DNA of 64,000 nucleotides, from positions 18,872 to 82,871 of the forward strand of contig NGBS01000031.1 of NCBI GenBank assembly GCA_002245135.1, given 5' to 3'. How positions within the stretch are numbered: position 1 is the first letter of the stretch; every line of letters begins with the position of its first letter. Both the position numbers and the translations under genes were made by a program. The stretch is from Proteromonas lacertae. Its lineage: Eukaryota > Sar > Bigyra > Opalinata > Proteromonadidae. Shown piece by piece: positions 29,801-41,877 of this stretch. The notes below the pieces were generated by a model. The model was not told the origin of the DNA, made no database searches, and worked only from the letters and a program-made list of their open reading frames with translations.

Positions 29801-32800
29801 AAATCATCGTGTGTATTGATATTGATAAAATCATATTCTACTTTGTGATTATTCTCATTTTGAATAACCAAATTCATTTCTTCAGATTTATTGACTAACT
29901 CAACATCATCCTCTTTAATATTGATAGATTCATTCTCTATCTTTACCAATTCTTCATCTTTATGTAAGGATATTGGATTATACACTATTACACTACTATT
30001 CTTATCATTTAGACTTTCAATATAATTGTCATTTACTGATAATTCCAAATCACTATTAATCAAAATATCATCTTTACTATTAATGATTGTCATTTCATTT
30101 TCTTTCTCTACACTATTAATAACATCTAGATGATAATCAGTAGTATGACTTAAATCAATTCCTTTAGAAAGTATGTTTATTTCTTCACACTTTATCTCCT
30201 TATTCTGTTGATAATAAACAATATCAATTACATTTGTGGTATAATCTAATTCTTTCTCTTTTTCATTATTTATATTGATCACTTCATTCTCTATTACGTT
30301 TAAATCTGTTTGAGATATTAAATCAATTCTTTCATTCATTACCTCACATTTTGGTTGATTATTTACTAAATCAATATTTGACATTCCAATAAACTTCATT
30401 TCATCATTTAATCCAAATTCATTTGTATTATCAATAACATCAACTGATGAACTTGCTAAGTTCAATTCTATATTATCACATTCAACTTCTTCATATGTCA
30501 ATGTAATAGTCTTTCCAGTTTGAAGTGAAAAATCTTTCATTTCATTCACAATACTAGTAGATTGACTTGAAACAAAACCTAACAAAATTGGAGATGTATT
30601 AATAGCTTCACATACAACATCTAATTCTGGTAATTCATATTCAGATCTTATGATTGTTGGTAAAATGGCTATATCATTCATTTCACTATTTGTTAATACT
30701 TTTTCATTTTCTATTCTATTCAAATATTCAATATCACTATTATTATAACTCAATAGAACTGGTGAAGAATTAATTTCTTTATCCTTTGTTTCAGCTTCAT
30801 ATTCAACATCTAATTCTTCAACAATAGTTGTCAATTCTATAGTTTCATTTTCTGAATGGATTATTGAAGGTAAAATTGTTATATTATTCATTTCGCTATT
30901 TGTAAAAACTCTTTCACTCTCTAAACTATTTAAGATTTCACTTTTAACACTATTAGTCAATAATACTGGTGATGAGTTTGTTTCCTTATCAGCATATACA
31001 TCATCAATTATCATGTCTATCTCTTCATTCATAAAATAATCCAACTTTGGTTCTTCTTCTACATTCACATCTACACTATTGTCCATAACAATCATTTCTG
31101 CTTCATTTCTTAATGACATTACAGATAATTCATTAACATTTATCATTCTTTCTTCATTGATAAAATCACTACTTATATAAGAGATAAATTTCATCGATTC
31201 TTCATCTTGCCTTTCTTTATTGATGTGTTTATGATTATCAATATATCTATTCAATTCATTAATCTTTGCTTTATATTGTTCAACATCATTCTTATGTCTT
31301 ATTTTCAACAACATCATTTCTGATTCAATATCATTTACCTTTTTCTCCATTTCCTTTATAACATCTTTATTAGGATTTACACTTTCATTTGCATTGACTA
31401 TTTCAATCTCATCAAATACCATCAATTCTTTAATTATATCTTCATCATTTTTGAGATTATTCAACTCTTTCATATCTTCAATATATTCCTTCAAATTGGT
31501 AATTTCAGATTGATAAATCTGTAATTTCTGATTATTGTTTTTATTTTGATCATTTAAATCTTCTATTTGTACTTTCAATTTATTGACAAATTGTCTTTCA
31601 TTACTTACTTCACAATGTAATTCTGTATTTGTATTTCTTAACATTTCAATCTCTTTTAATAACTTCTGTTTTTCTATTTCATAATCATCATTCTTTTTAT
31701 TACTTTCCATTTCATCTTTTTTCTTTAATTTATTAACCTCTTCCAACTTCCTTTCTAATTGGTTGATATAATTCTGTTGATTATTGATAATCTCATTCTG
31801 TTGATTGTTATTTATTTGTTCTAACAATTGTTTATTTTCTGATTGTAATTTTTCAATTTCATTATTCTCTTCATCAATAATGCAATTTCTTTTTTCTAAT
31901 TCCTTTTGTAACTCTGAGAATATGATTGTAATATCATCTTTTATCTTTTCTTTTTCACCTTCCATTTTTGATTTTTCTTCTTGGTATAAATGTAACAAAT
32001 TCTCTATTTGATTAGCTATTGTTTCTTTCTCTGCATCATTTAAAGGATTTTGATTGGATATTTGATGGATTAAATTGATTCTATCTCTTTCATAATCAAG
32101 ACATCTTGTTTGATATAACTTATTCAAATCTTCTAACTTTTGATTTTCTGATTGTAATTTAGATATATCTTGTTGACATGATTGAATTGTAGGGATAATT
32201 TCATTTGATTCTTTTACTTTGCATTGTGTATTTATATCATTTATCAAATCTAAACTATTTTGATACACATCACTCAATGTATTATAATTTGTACAAACCT
32301 CATTGTATTTCTTCTGAATTTCTATTATCTCATTATCTTTTGAATTATTCAATTCTTCCATACTCATATCACATCTTTCTTTACACTCATTATATTTTGA
32401 TTCATAATACTGTTTATTTGACTCTAATTGTTCTGATAATGTACATAATAAATCATGAAATGAGATTGTTGTATTTTCTAAAGTCTTATTATCATTATTC
32501 AATATATTTTGTATTTCTTTCTGCTTTTCTATAATATTCTTTAATTGTGTTATTTGTTCATCATTATCATAGAATAAACTATCATTTTGTTCAACCAATT
32601 CCGTATTTTCTTGTTTTAGACCATCTATTTCATGTTTCATATCTTTTATTTTACTTTGTAATGATGAATTCTTTTCTATTAAGTCTTTATTATTCTGCTT
32701 TAATGTATTTAGTAAATTCATTGTTGAATCATTTAGATTGATATTTTCATTCAATTTTTCATTAATTATACTATTCTCTTTCATCAATTTTTCATTGTTA

Positions 32801-35800
32801 CTATTTATTTCAATTAATTGTCTTTCTTTCTCTAATAACATATTTTTATATTTATTTATTTCATTATTCTGCATTTCAATTGATTTATCTTCTGTTTCTT
32901 TCAATTTCATTTCCAATGAGTTTATTCTTTCTTCATCTTGTTTCTTTGTATCATTTAATTTATTGTTTATATTTGTAATTGTTCTCTTAAAAGCTTCAAC
33001 CAAATTCTTCATTTCTTTTGTCTTTGAATTTGTCTTTTCTAATTCATTTTTCAATGAATCAATCACATTCTTACAATTAACATGATTCTTTGAAAATTCT
33101 TCATATTCTTTCAATATTTTTTGATAATCTTCAGAGAGTTTATTAAATTCGTTTTGAAGATTCTTTAATGTATGTTTTAACACATCTATTTCATCTTCTA
33201 ACTTTCCATTTGAATCCATTAACTGTTGTATATTTGTTTCAAGTTCATTCTTTAAATTAATTTCATTCTTTAATCTTTCTTCTAATTGTTGAATTTCTAT
33301 TTCATAAGATGTCATTTGAAGTTCTTTGTCTTGTATAGAATTCTTTAAATTCTGATTCTCATCTTCTATATTAATTATATCATTTATAAATGTTTGTGTT
33401 TGTGATGTTTCGTCTTTCAATAATTCATTCTCATGTTGTAATAGTTTTATTTTCTCTTCACTTTTCATAATCATACTTTTAACATCATTCAATTCATTTT
33501 CCTTTGATTTTCTTATTTCATCACTTTCATTTAGCTTTTCTTCTAATTCTACTTTTTCTTTTTCTAATGAGTCAAGTATTACTGCTACTTCCTGCACTTT
33601 ATTCTCTAATTCATTTAAACTACTTCCATAAGTCTCTTTTGATTTTTCTTCTCTTATTTCAGCTTCTTTCAGTGATTGTGATAATTGTTTATTGTTTTCA
33701 ATCAATTTATTCATATTATCCTTTAGAATTTCATAATTCTTTAGCTCCATTTCATTTTCCTTTTCTATTTCCTTATAAGATTTGAACAAATTATCATATT
33801 TCTTAGTTAAATTAATTTTCTCATTTTGTAATAACTGATTATTGCTCTTTAATACTGTTATTTCTTTCTCTAAATCTTTATTTATCTTTTTCTTATAATC
33901 ATCCAACTTTTGCGCAAACTGTTGTAATGAAACAACTTCTTCTTGTAATCCATTAATAATAGCATCTTTATCTTCACTTACCATTTCATTACTTTCTTCT
34001 AACTCTTTTATTTTCTCTTCTAATTCTTTGATTCTATCTCTATAACTATCTATTTCCATATTCAACTCATTATTCTCAGTTTCAAGGTCTTTTATATCCT
34101 TCTGTAGTTTAGTATAATTTGCTATATAATCTGTTGTTTTGTCTAATAACATACTTGGCATTGTTTCACTAAAACTTACGATAGATTGTGAATTATCATC
34201 CATCATTTCATTCACAGTTGTATTTGATTTGTATTTATTACTTTCCTGCAATTCATTTATCTTTTGTTTTAGTGTGTTTATTATATTCACACTTTCTTTG
34301 TCTTTCTTTTCTAGTATTGAATGTAATTGTGAAATCTGTGTTTCTAATTGTTGATTTTCCAGTTTCAAATCATTATAATTGTCGATATTCATTATTTCAG
34401 TTTCATTATCTATTGGAGAGAGTTGTTCCTGTGAAGATGGACTGATTATTGAATTATTATTGAAATTTGATTGTTTTATTTGTTGTTGTTGTTTTAAGTG
34501 TTGTGATGGATCAACTTCAAATGTTATTTCACTTATTAAATCAGATTGATCCATTAGACTCTTTGGTACATTCAAAACTGGTTTTTGATATAATTTTGAT
34601 GAAGATGGAGGAAGAGGTGTAGAGAATGAATCATTATTACTATTATGTTCATTACTTTCACTCAATCTATCATGCAATTCTTTTACTAGATTCTTTAATT
34701 CATCTTTCTCTTGTTCTAACTTCTTATTTTTAATATAATAATCATCTTTTTCAACAGTTACATTATCATAACTTTGTTGTAATTCATTCAATTGTTTTTC
34801 ATAGTCATTTTGTATTTCTTGTATTTTTAATTCGCATTCTTCTTTATATTGTTTATTCTCTTTTATTATAGATTGTAAAGCATTTTGCATTTCATTCTTT
34901 TTGCTTAAATATTGTTGATTAATTCCATTCATTTCATTTTGAAAATAGTTGGCTTTTTGGTTTGTTTCTTCACATTTGTTTATTAATTCAGAAATGCATT
35001 TAAAATTATAACTATCTATCTTTATATTGTTCAATATATTCAATTGATTCTCATTTTTACTACCATTTTTCATATAACTTGTTACTGTATTTTCTATCAA
35101 TGTTAATAGAGATTTGTATTTGTTAATATCCAATTCATAACTTGTTATATTACTATTCTCTTTATTCTTAACTTGTGACTTTAAATTATCATTTTCAATT
35201 ATTAAATTACTCCTTTGTCTATCTAAGTCAATTATCTGATTCTTTAACTCATCATTATTGTTACTCAAATCTTCATTCAATGACTTAATTTCATCATATT
35301 TCTGTCTTAGAAATGTATTATCAGCTTGTAATTTACCATTATCAGCAGATAATCTTTCAATATAATCATTCTGCGATTTATTCTCTTTCTTCAAATTCTA
35401 TTTAATAAATAGAATAATATATTATACTTGTAGCATTTGATCAATAGTTTCATTAGTTATTCCTCCATGTAAACCAGTATCAATATGTGTATTAACAAAT
35501 GGATCATTCTGAATACTTCTTGCATTAGATGAATATTCTAATGACTTGATAGTTTGTGGGTAATAGTTCTTACCTGATCTTACTGTAGTTATCATAATTG
35601 TTTTACTATTTCCACCTATTGAATCTTTTAAAATGTGTGTTAACTTTGAATTTCTGTATATATAAGATTTTTCAGTCTATATATATAACAATAAATAATG
35701 TATAATATAGTATATATTTATACCAATGATTCATCACTTGATAATGTTGATAATAAATGACCAATAGAAAAGAGTGACTTATTAATTGATTGAGTTTCTT

Positions 35801-36808
35801 TCTGTCTTTCTCCTTCTACACCAGATTGTTCCATATTTTCACTTCCAGCTAAATCAATAATTGCTAATTTCCCACTATCAAATGATGATTCACTTGTATG
35901 GTGATTTATTTTGATTATTAGTATTGCATGTGATCTAGAACTTTCTGTATTTAAATTGGTTGCAGCTGTTGCTCTAAATGTATTTCCATAACTTATTAAA
36001 CGAATTGCATCTGCTATAGAATTGATCTTAAACTCTATTTCACTCTCTGATTCATAACTTATTCCTGAACTATTATCATGAATGAATACTTTTTCTAGTT
36101 TCTTATTTTGATCTTTCTTTGAGTTTTGTGGGAATGTAAATGATTGAGATGAAGTTGTGGAAGAGATTGAAGATGAACGAGTACGATCAAATAAAGGAAC
36201 AGATGATGGATTTTGTGATAATGGATAATTACTATATCTATCAGTGTAACTTGTAAGTAAATTATATAATTCGTCATTGTATAGTTGAAAATAACTCATA
36301 AACAACTCATAACTTTCATCAATACTGCTGAATATTGTTTCTAATGATCTTGGTATTATACCTCTACTATTTGAAGAGAAATTTGTGTTAATTGTTTTGA
36401 TATAATCTGGAGGTCCCATTACTGTATGTGTTTTTCCAGAGCCAGTCACTCCATAGGCGAATATTGTACTGTTGAATCCTTGTAATGTTGAAAGTACATA
36501 CGGTTGTATGAATCTATATACATCCTGTTGTTCTGCACTTTCAGAAAAGACTTTGTCGTATGTGTAATTTCGTTTCAGCTGGTGATTATCAACAATTCTA
36601 TTATATTTTGTAATAATTGTTTATATACAGTAAATTCTTATTATTTTTAGTATCAATGTCTTCAATAGTTAATGACTTATCTCCTACTACTGATAAACAT
36701 TTTTTAGCTTCTTCATATGCGTTTCTCTCTAATTATATAACCTCCAAATAATATACCTTTTCGAACTCGAACCACTACATGTATTGGCTCTTTTGATGAT
36801 GGTTTCAT
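11828..36808 (-). CDS. Giant N-terminal-motor kinesin, about 8280 residues
   Basis: A microtubule motor with an exceptionally long coiled-coil tail. The ATG at 36808-36806 opens with 'VVVRVR', typical of the first motor strand. Introns lie at 36756-36729, 36628-36598, 35723-35677 and 35427-35398. Motor landmarks are the P-loop 'FAYGVTGSGKTHT' (about residues 98-109), switch I 'NTESSRSH' (about 268), switch II 'IDLAGSE' (about 298) and 'YRNSKLTHILKDS'. A Ser-rich insert of about 45 residues follows 'YNDELYNLL'. From about residue 425 to the stop at 11828 the protein is Glu/Lys/Asn/Leu heptad-rich coiled coil, broken by a non-coil block (about 1840-3220) and a Ser/Pro linker (about 5550-6010). 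One frame break near 23630-23650 splits the tail. Exon lengths sum to a whole number of codons only if one base is missing there, which supports one gene. The motor plus long coil recalls CENP-E (kinesin-7), but the subfamily is not proven. Confidence 0.85.
22638..24360 (-). repeat. Near-identical direct repeat pair (263 bp) in the kinesin tail
   Basis: Bases 22638-22900 and 24098-24360 match with only a handful of differences at a fixed offset of 1460 bases. Both encode the same coiled-coil stretch, containing 'NLLTELENNNEMIENKNKEL' and 'EISKEVKELEEEKE'. The similarity at DNA level implies recent duplication or gene conversion. Such repeats can also mislead assembly, which matters because the frame break near 23640 lies between them. 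Confidence 0.85.
22961..23575 (-). repeat. Near-identical direct repeat pair (144 bp) in the kinesin tail
   Basis: Bases 22961-23104 and 23432-23575 match at an offset of 471 bases, with about four differences confined to one end. Both encode a stretch with 'SLSTIQKLNNENSQL' and 'ELKKNIPLINKLE'. Two more diverged copies, carrying 'NIPRMNEMEKEIEEIK' and 'NIPKMNEMEKEIEEIK', lie at about 24400-24670 and 24850-25060. Together they make four copies of a unit of roughly 160 residues. Confidence 0.8.
26990..31150 (-). other. Non-coil Ile/Val/Asn/Glu-rich block in the kinesin tail
   Basis: Within the kinesin tail (about residues 1840-3220) the heptad pattern stops. It is replaced by an acidic, Ile/Val/Asn/Ser-rich sequence with many short recurring phrases and few Lys, unlike the coiled coil on both sides. 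Part of it is repetitive: a phrase with 'SSPVLL' or 'TSPILL' and a following 'TNSEMN-x-I-x-ILP-x-II' recur at about 30560-31000. I infer a flexible spacer or binding-site array; no known domain is recognised. Confidence 0.6.
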
Positions 36809-37034
36809 TTATAATTTAATTAAACTCTAGTTAAAAAATAGAAAAATAATTATTATAACAGCTATATTTTTATAAAACGAATATAATTCTTATAATCTCA
36901 AAAATTAAAACGAATATATTTTTCATTGACAGTTATTCCTTGTTCTTCCTTAAATATCCTATCTAATCTTAGTTTATAACCATATTTAGAGTAAGTATAC
37001 ATTAAATATTTAATAAGTGGTCTATTTAATTTAG
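36809..37034. promoter_or_regulatory. Divergent promoter region between kinesin and SCAPER
   Basis: This 226-base AT-rich spacer separates two start codons that face away from each other. It holds two exact copies of AAAACGAATAT (36874-36884 and 36907-36917). The same 11-mer occurs inverted upstream of ARP6 (46702-46712), and a 10-base version lies upstream of the gene starting at 52573. The 13-mer AATCTCAAAAATT (36894-36906) recurs at 41205-41217 just upstream of the SLX9-like start. A promoter role is inferred from position and recurrence. Confidence 0.45.
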
Positions 37035-39913
37035 ATGTCAAGTATTAAAGGAGTTCTTGATAAAGAAGGAGTTAATGCTAAAAATATATACAGTTATTAT
37101 GTAACTACATCCTATTCAGCAGTTGTAAAGTCTAATATTGGATCAAATAATACAAATGATTTAAATCACAATACTCAAACTGAGAGTCAATCAAAACCAA
37201 AAAATATTACTACTAAAAGTGATACTGCTTCAAAACCCCTGAAAACACCAACTAAACATACCAAATCAAGATCATCAATTAGTAGTTCTGTATATTGTTT
37301 ACTATAATTGAATAGCCATCTGTAGAATATAGTGGTGTAGATCGTCTATGGTTCTATACATTCAGACAAACCAATAAAGCCATAGATGAGTTATATTACT
37401 TATGTGAACATGAAAGTAATATTATGCAATGTCAGCAAGCTAAAATGGTACTTACTAGTGCTGTTAATGACTTTGAAAAACTAATAGAGAGTTTAAAAAC
37501 ACAAATTACTCAAGAATCAACACAAGGTAAAAGTTGTGTAGCATGGGAAATACCAAAAAGAATTCCTTCTATTCAACCATCAGAAATCCCCTATTTAAGT
37601 GAAAAAGAAGGTGAACCAATATCAATTGAGTATAATATATTCATTTATTATATATTATTTATTAGCATGGATATAAATGCAAGAGAAAGTTCAACTAGTG
37701 GATTTTCTCCAAAAAGATATTCATTCACTGGCTCGTTATCTTCACCAGGAAATTCAATACAAAAGAAATTTGAGAATAGAAAATTTACATCTCCATCCAA
37801 CTCATTTGAAAAACAGTTGGAAAAACAAAAAACAGCTGAAAAGAATAGAGAAGCATTAGAAAATCAAAGAAGTGAAAAATTGAAAATCACTGATCAAAAG
37901 ATTGATGAAATTAATCTTAAAAGAGTATTTAATAATTATATATAATAAATAATAATAGAATAAACAAAATCAAGAGAAAATTATGAAATATCAAAACAAA
38001 ATTGAAAGTGCTGGTAATAGAAGAGATCAAAATATAGAATCTATTAGAGAGAAAGCAAGAAAAGAGAATTCAAAAATACCTGAAAGTGGAGAATTAGAGT
38101 TTTTAGATCAACAAAATAATTCTATTAAGAAAGCGACAATCATCAATAAATTAGAAGAAAGTGAAGAAAGAAGGAAGAAAATATTAAATGAGAAAGTAAA
38201 TAGAGCAAAATTAGTTGGTGAAAAAGAGTATTATATATATTATTTTTGAATAATTCTTTTTATATAGTGAATCAACATCTCCTCATTCTCGTAAACAATA
38301 TTCTACAGTATAATAATCATATTTTAATATATATATAGCTTATTATTCCTAAGATGATATGTATTGATGCTAATAACATAACAAAACTACAACAAGAAGT
38401 GAAGAAATTAAAATCCAAATCAAAAAGAATAAAGAAAACAATTATTTCAAAGGATGTTAAATGGGAAGAAGAGAATGAAGCTGAAAATCAAAAGTTTAAA
38501 TATAATACACTTGCAATAGAAATAGAAAAATTATATACACAAAATCCATTAGATTGTCAAATAACCAAACTTGAAACAGTATTAAAGATAATAGTAAAAA
38601 CTATTCAAATTGATCCAGCAATATTTTTATCAATCAGAAACTGTAATATAATCGAAAAACTACTCAAATTCATAAGTCAAATCTATTTAGAAAAGAATCT
38701 GAATCTATCTTATTCAGTGATAAAAATATTAAGTAAAATATTAACAAATGATGTGAAAACATGTGAATATATTGTTAGTAATGATATTTTCATAACATTT
38801 TTAAATCTGACAATGTGGGGAATATCCACATCAATTGATGATTTAGATGTATTATGTTATATAATAATGATATTAAGAACACTTTATAAAGTAGATATTA
38901 CTAATAATAATCTTATAAAAGAAAGACTATTACTTGGAATTGAATATTTATGCAGTTGTGGATTTATGAGATATTTGTCAAGCCGATTTGAAGTATGGAG
39001 AGAATGTTTACCTATCACAATGGATTATGCATGTTTATTACAAAATTGTATTGGATTATTAGAGATATGGACTCAATTATCGTACATATATTATTTATTA
39101 TTTATTATTAGAATACCAAAAGAATTCAAATTAGATAATAAAAGTAGTCAAATCACATTATTCAATGAATTAAGAGAAACAAATATAAGTAACTTAATGT
39201 CATTAATGCTATCATGGATTATGAAAGCTGCACCACCTCCTACTAATAAAAGTATTATTCATACATTGCCTGAGAATGTAATTATTGTAACAACTACTGG
39301 ATTGAAAGTATTGAATAATATTGCTATTCAAGAAATATCATTATTTCAAGTATATAATATCATAATATTTTATTTATTTAATTAATATAGAATGAAGTTG
39401 GATCTACAGGTATGTCAGTGGAATACCAACACTCTATTAGGTTTTTAATGACTCATTTGTTAGAGTTATGGAAAACTGAAAAGATAGATAAAGACAGTGA
39501 GAATTTATTTGCTTTATTGTTAATCAATCAAGGATATATGATGGTAGGTAATCCATTAACTCAACAGATGTTTAATTGGGGTTTACCTCCAACTATTGCA
39601 CAACAAATGTGTCAAATACCAATTAAGTATTTCATTGATAATAGATACAAAAGCAGTTTATTCCCTACTTTCTTATCGTTGATTTATAAGAATGAAAGCA
39701 ATAATATTGTGTTATTTGAGCAATTTGATCCAAAATTCTTAATAGATTATTTAGAAGAATTGAAAAGTAATCCAAATTTCGAAAAGAGTATTTTTTTTAT
39801 GTATTATATTATATATTTAAATAGATATACCTGAATGGATGTATTGTGAAAATAGATTTCCAAGAGAATGGTGGGATGATGCAATACATCAACTTAAGAA
39901 TTATACAGAATGA
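37035..39913 (+). CDS. SCAPER: SCAPER-like protein
   Basis: Nine exons give 867 residues: 37035-37289, 37316-37629, 37666-37924, 37959-38227, 38268-38307, 38339-39081, 39112-39349, 39391-39787 and 39825-39913. Two introns (37630-37665 and 39082-39111) are multiples of three without stops, so an unspliced reading would look open. Exon 2 matches the SCAPER N-terminal domain: 'WFYTFRQTNKAIDELYYLCE', a conserved Cys, 'DFEKLI' and 'VAWEIPKR'. A Lys/Glu/Arg-rich helix follows. The C-terminal part ('INQGYMMVGN', 'CQIPIKYF', 'LFPTFLSLIYKN', 'FPREWWDDAI') matches the SCAPER C-terminal region. Human SCAPER, an ER-associated cyclin A-binding protein linked to cilia, is about 1400 residues and has a zinc finger; I see no zinc finger here. 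The exon sum is exactly divisible by three. Confidence 0.85.
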
Positions 39914-40044
39914 GATTTAATATATAAGAATAACATCTATTTTTATGTGTACTGTTGATAAAATCAATAAAATAAAACAAATATAAATGGATAAGAGAAT
40001 TTTTAAGAAATATATCATCACAATCTATTTTTAAATTATTTCAA
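39914..40044. other. Convergent 3' spacer, SCAPER/elongase
   Basis: This 131-base AT-rich spacer lies between two converging stop codons. It contains AATAAAATAAA-type sequence near 39970 that could serve as a polyadenylation signal. I see no gene. Confidence 0.5.
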
Positions 40045-40891
40045 CTATTCTATTTTCTTTAATTCTTCAACTTTGCTTGCAGCTGGGAATAAGTACTTCT
40101 TGATATAAAAAGATCCAAACAAACAAATCATAGTAATCATATATAAAGTGATTCCTATGTTTATCCAGATAGGAGTACCACATCCTTGTAAATACCCTAA
40201 CACAGCTTGTACAGCAATAATCACAAACTGTAAAATCTGTAATCCAGTTAAATATCTAGCCCATTTGCCTTTAATACCCATTGATGTTAATAAGTAATGA
40301 GTGTACATTAACACGTGAATGAATGAGTTCAAAAACATAGCTAATGAAGTATCACCAAATAATTCATATGTTGAGAAGGTTAATGTAATAAAGGTAATTG
40401 AGGAATGATGGTAAATATGTAAAAATGTTAACTGACGATAATTCTTTCTCAATATAAAGAAGAAAGTATCCATAAACTCAAAATACTTCTGTACATAGAA
40501 TACATAATGAACTAACAGCATTGGCTTAACGGCTGGATCTGTAAAATCAACTTCATTACAAACAAATCTCACTGGCCTTGTTATTGAATAATGTATTGTA
40601 CCATAAACACAATAGGAAGCCAAGCATATGCAAATAACATTATAAACAGCCATAATTGGTCTTAGATGAGTAAATGCTTCTCTTTTCTTCATATACTGAA
40701 GAAGTGCTAGAATTCCTAAGAAATACAGCATGTTTAAGTATAGACAAGAATTGTAATCATACAATGGGTATGACGGTTGGATACCTTCTATAGTACATAT
40801 AGATAAAATAGAATTCTATACGCTCAACTCTCTGATGCAATAAATCATTAGATTCAGCTAAACTTGAACGAAATTGATCGAGTAATCCCAT
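40045..40891 (-). CDS. ELO-family very-long-chain fatty acid elongase
   Basis: Condensing enzyme (3-ketoacyl-CoA synthase) of microsomal fatty-acid elongation, acting in the ER membrane. Two exons (40891-40822 and 40787-40045) around a 34-base intron give 270 residues, the usual ELO length. Landmarks are 'KYFEFMDT' (K-x-x-E-x-x-D-T, about residues 124-131) and the histidine box 'HIYHH' (about 147-151), plus several hydrophobic membrane segments. The C-terminus ends 'KKIE', a KKXX-type ER retrieval signal. The start ATG opens a short soluble segment 'MGLLDQFRSSLAES'. The chain-length preference cannot be read from this sequence. The gene is divergent from the SLX9-like gene and convergent with SCAPER. 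Confidence 0.93.
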
Positions 40892-41222
40892 TTCAAATAC
40901 ACTTCTTCAGAAGAAGATCGTGTTGAGTAATAGAATAATTTGTGATGTAATACAAGCTTGCTTGACAAAAAGTTGTAATGTTTTTGTTTTTGTTTATTCA
41001 TTGTAAATATGAATATGTGAATGTATGTGAGATAGAAATGAATATAAACTCTTATAATTTTTGTAAATATATTTACATTGCATGGAATCTCATAATTATC
41101 TTTCTTTTAATTACACAAAACTCTATTGAATCAGCCATACTTTTATAATTTCTATCTGAAATAGCAAAATTCTACTTACATTCATACTAAAATCAACATT
41201 TTTTAATCTCAAAAATTGAATA
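40892..41222. promoter_or_regulatory. Divergent intergenic region, elongase/SLX9-like
   Basis: These 331 bases separate two divergent start codons. The stretch is AT-rich without an open frame I would defend. The 13-mer AATCTCAAAAATT lies at 41205-41217, six bases before the SLX9-like ATG, and is shared with the kinesin/SCAPER promoter region. Otherwise I see nothing specific. Confidence 0.4.
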
Positions 41223-41760
41223 ATGGCAAAAGCTGGTAGAGCAAAGTTCAAGAATGCTCCAAAACTATCTAAATGTATTATTTGTCATGCTTATGATGTG
41301 TAGCTACAAAAGAACCTTCTAAAGTAGCAGATGTACCACTATCAAGGTATATTGTATTGATTTACTGTTTTAAGAGGTCAGAAAAAACGAAAAGAGAAAT
41401 TGATGAAAGAAGAAAGGAAGAAACAATTAATTCAATCAATAAAAAGAGATATTACTGAAAAAGGGTATGTGAGGTAATGCATTATTCTTAAATAGATTAA
41501 TAAATAAAAATAGTAAAGCAGAAAAACAAGTGTTAGATTCAAAACCTAAGATTAACTCATTAGCAAATTCAACAACGAAAGTATTATTTATTTATATATA
41601 TTGAGTATAGAAATCGCATAGAAAGGGAATAACTAAGCATACTAACAAAAATAAGATAGTAATGGAAGGAATGAAGCAAATGAACTCATTATTGAATACT
41701 ACAAACTCAGATGATATTTTTTCAACAATTTTGAATAATATAGAACAATCAACAAAATAG
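41223..41760 (+). CDS. SLX9: Small basic SLX9/FAM207A-like ribosome-biogenesis protein
   Basis: Five short exons (41223-41274, 41304-41346, 41375-41464, 41496-41580, 41611-41760) give 139 residues; no exon is long enough to stand out by itself. The protein is Lys/Arg-rich. The segment 'SRGQKKRKEKLMKEERKKQL' resembles the SRGQRKR..KKEK core of human SLX9/FAM207A. The C-terminal 'SHRKGITKHTNKNKI' followed by a hydrophobic helix resembles the end of the family, whose yeast member acts in 40S pre-ribosome processing and export in the nucleolus. The third exon is entered through an AAG rather than TAG acceptor. The exon sum is divisible by three. The family call rests on short motifs and is moderate. 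Confidence 0.6.
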
Positions 41761-41877
41761 TTTTTTTAATATTTACTCTTTTAAGTTTGTTATTTGTCAT
41801 ATCTTTCTTTTTCTATAATTATTTTTTAATATTCAAGGTTATACAAAAAAATAGATAATTTATCACAACATTATAAT

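Noticed and set aside
12441-35000. Many plus-strand open frames antisense to the giant kinesin
   Set aside because: They are Ser/Phe/Leu-rich mirror translations of Glu/Lys/Asn-rich coiled-coil codons, with no family match and no intron logic.
11828-35394. Two separate coiled-coil genes of about 3900 residues each
   Set aside because: The upstream piece is joined in phase to kinesin motor exons by a standard intron, and the two pieces meet in the middle of a repeat unit, so one gene with an indel fits better.
37630-37665. Coding sequence through an open 36-base stretch in SCAPER
   Set aside because: It starts GTAT, ends TAG, is almost pure A/T and interrupts conserved sequence, so it is an intron that happens to lack stops.
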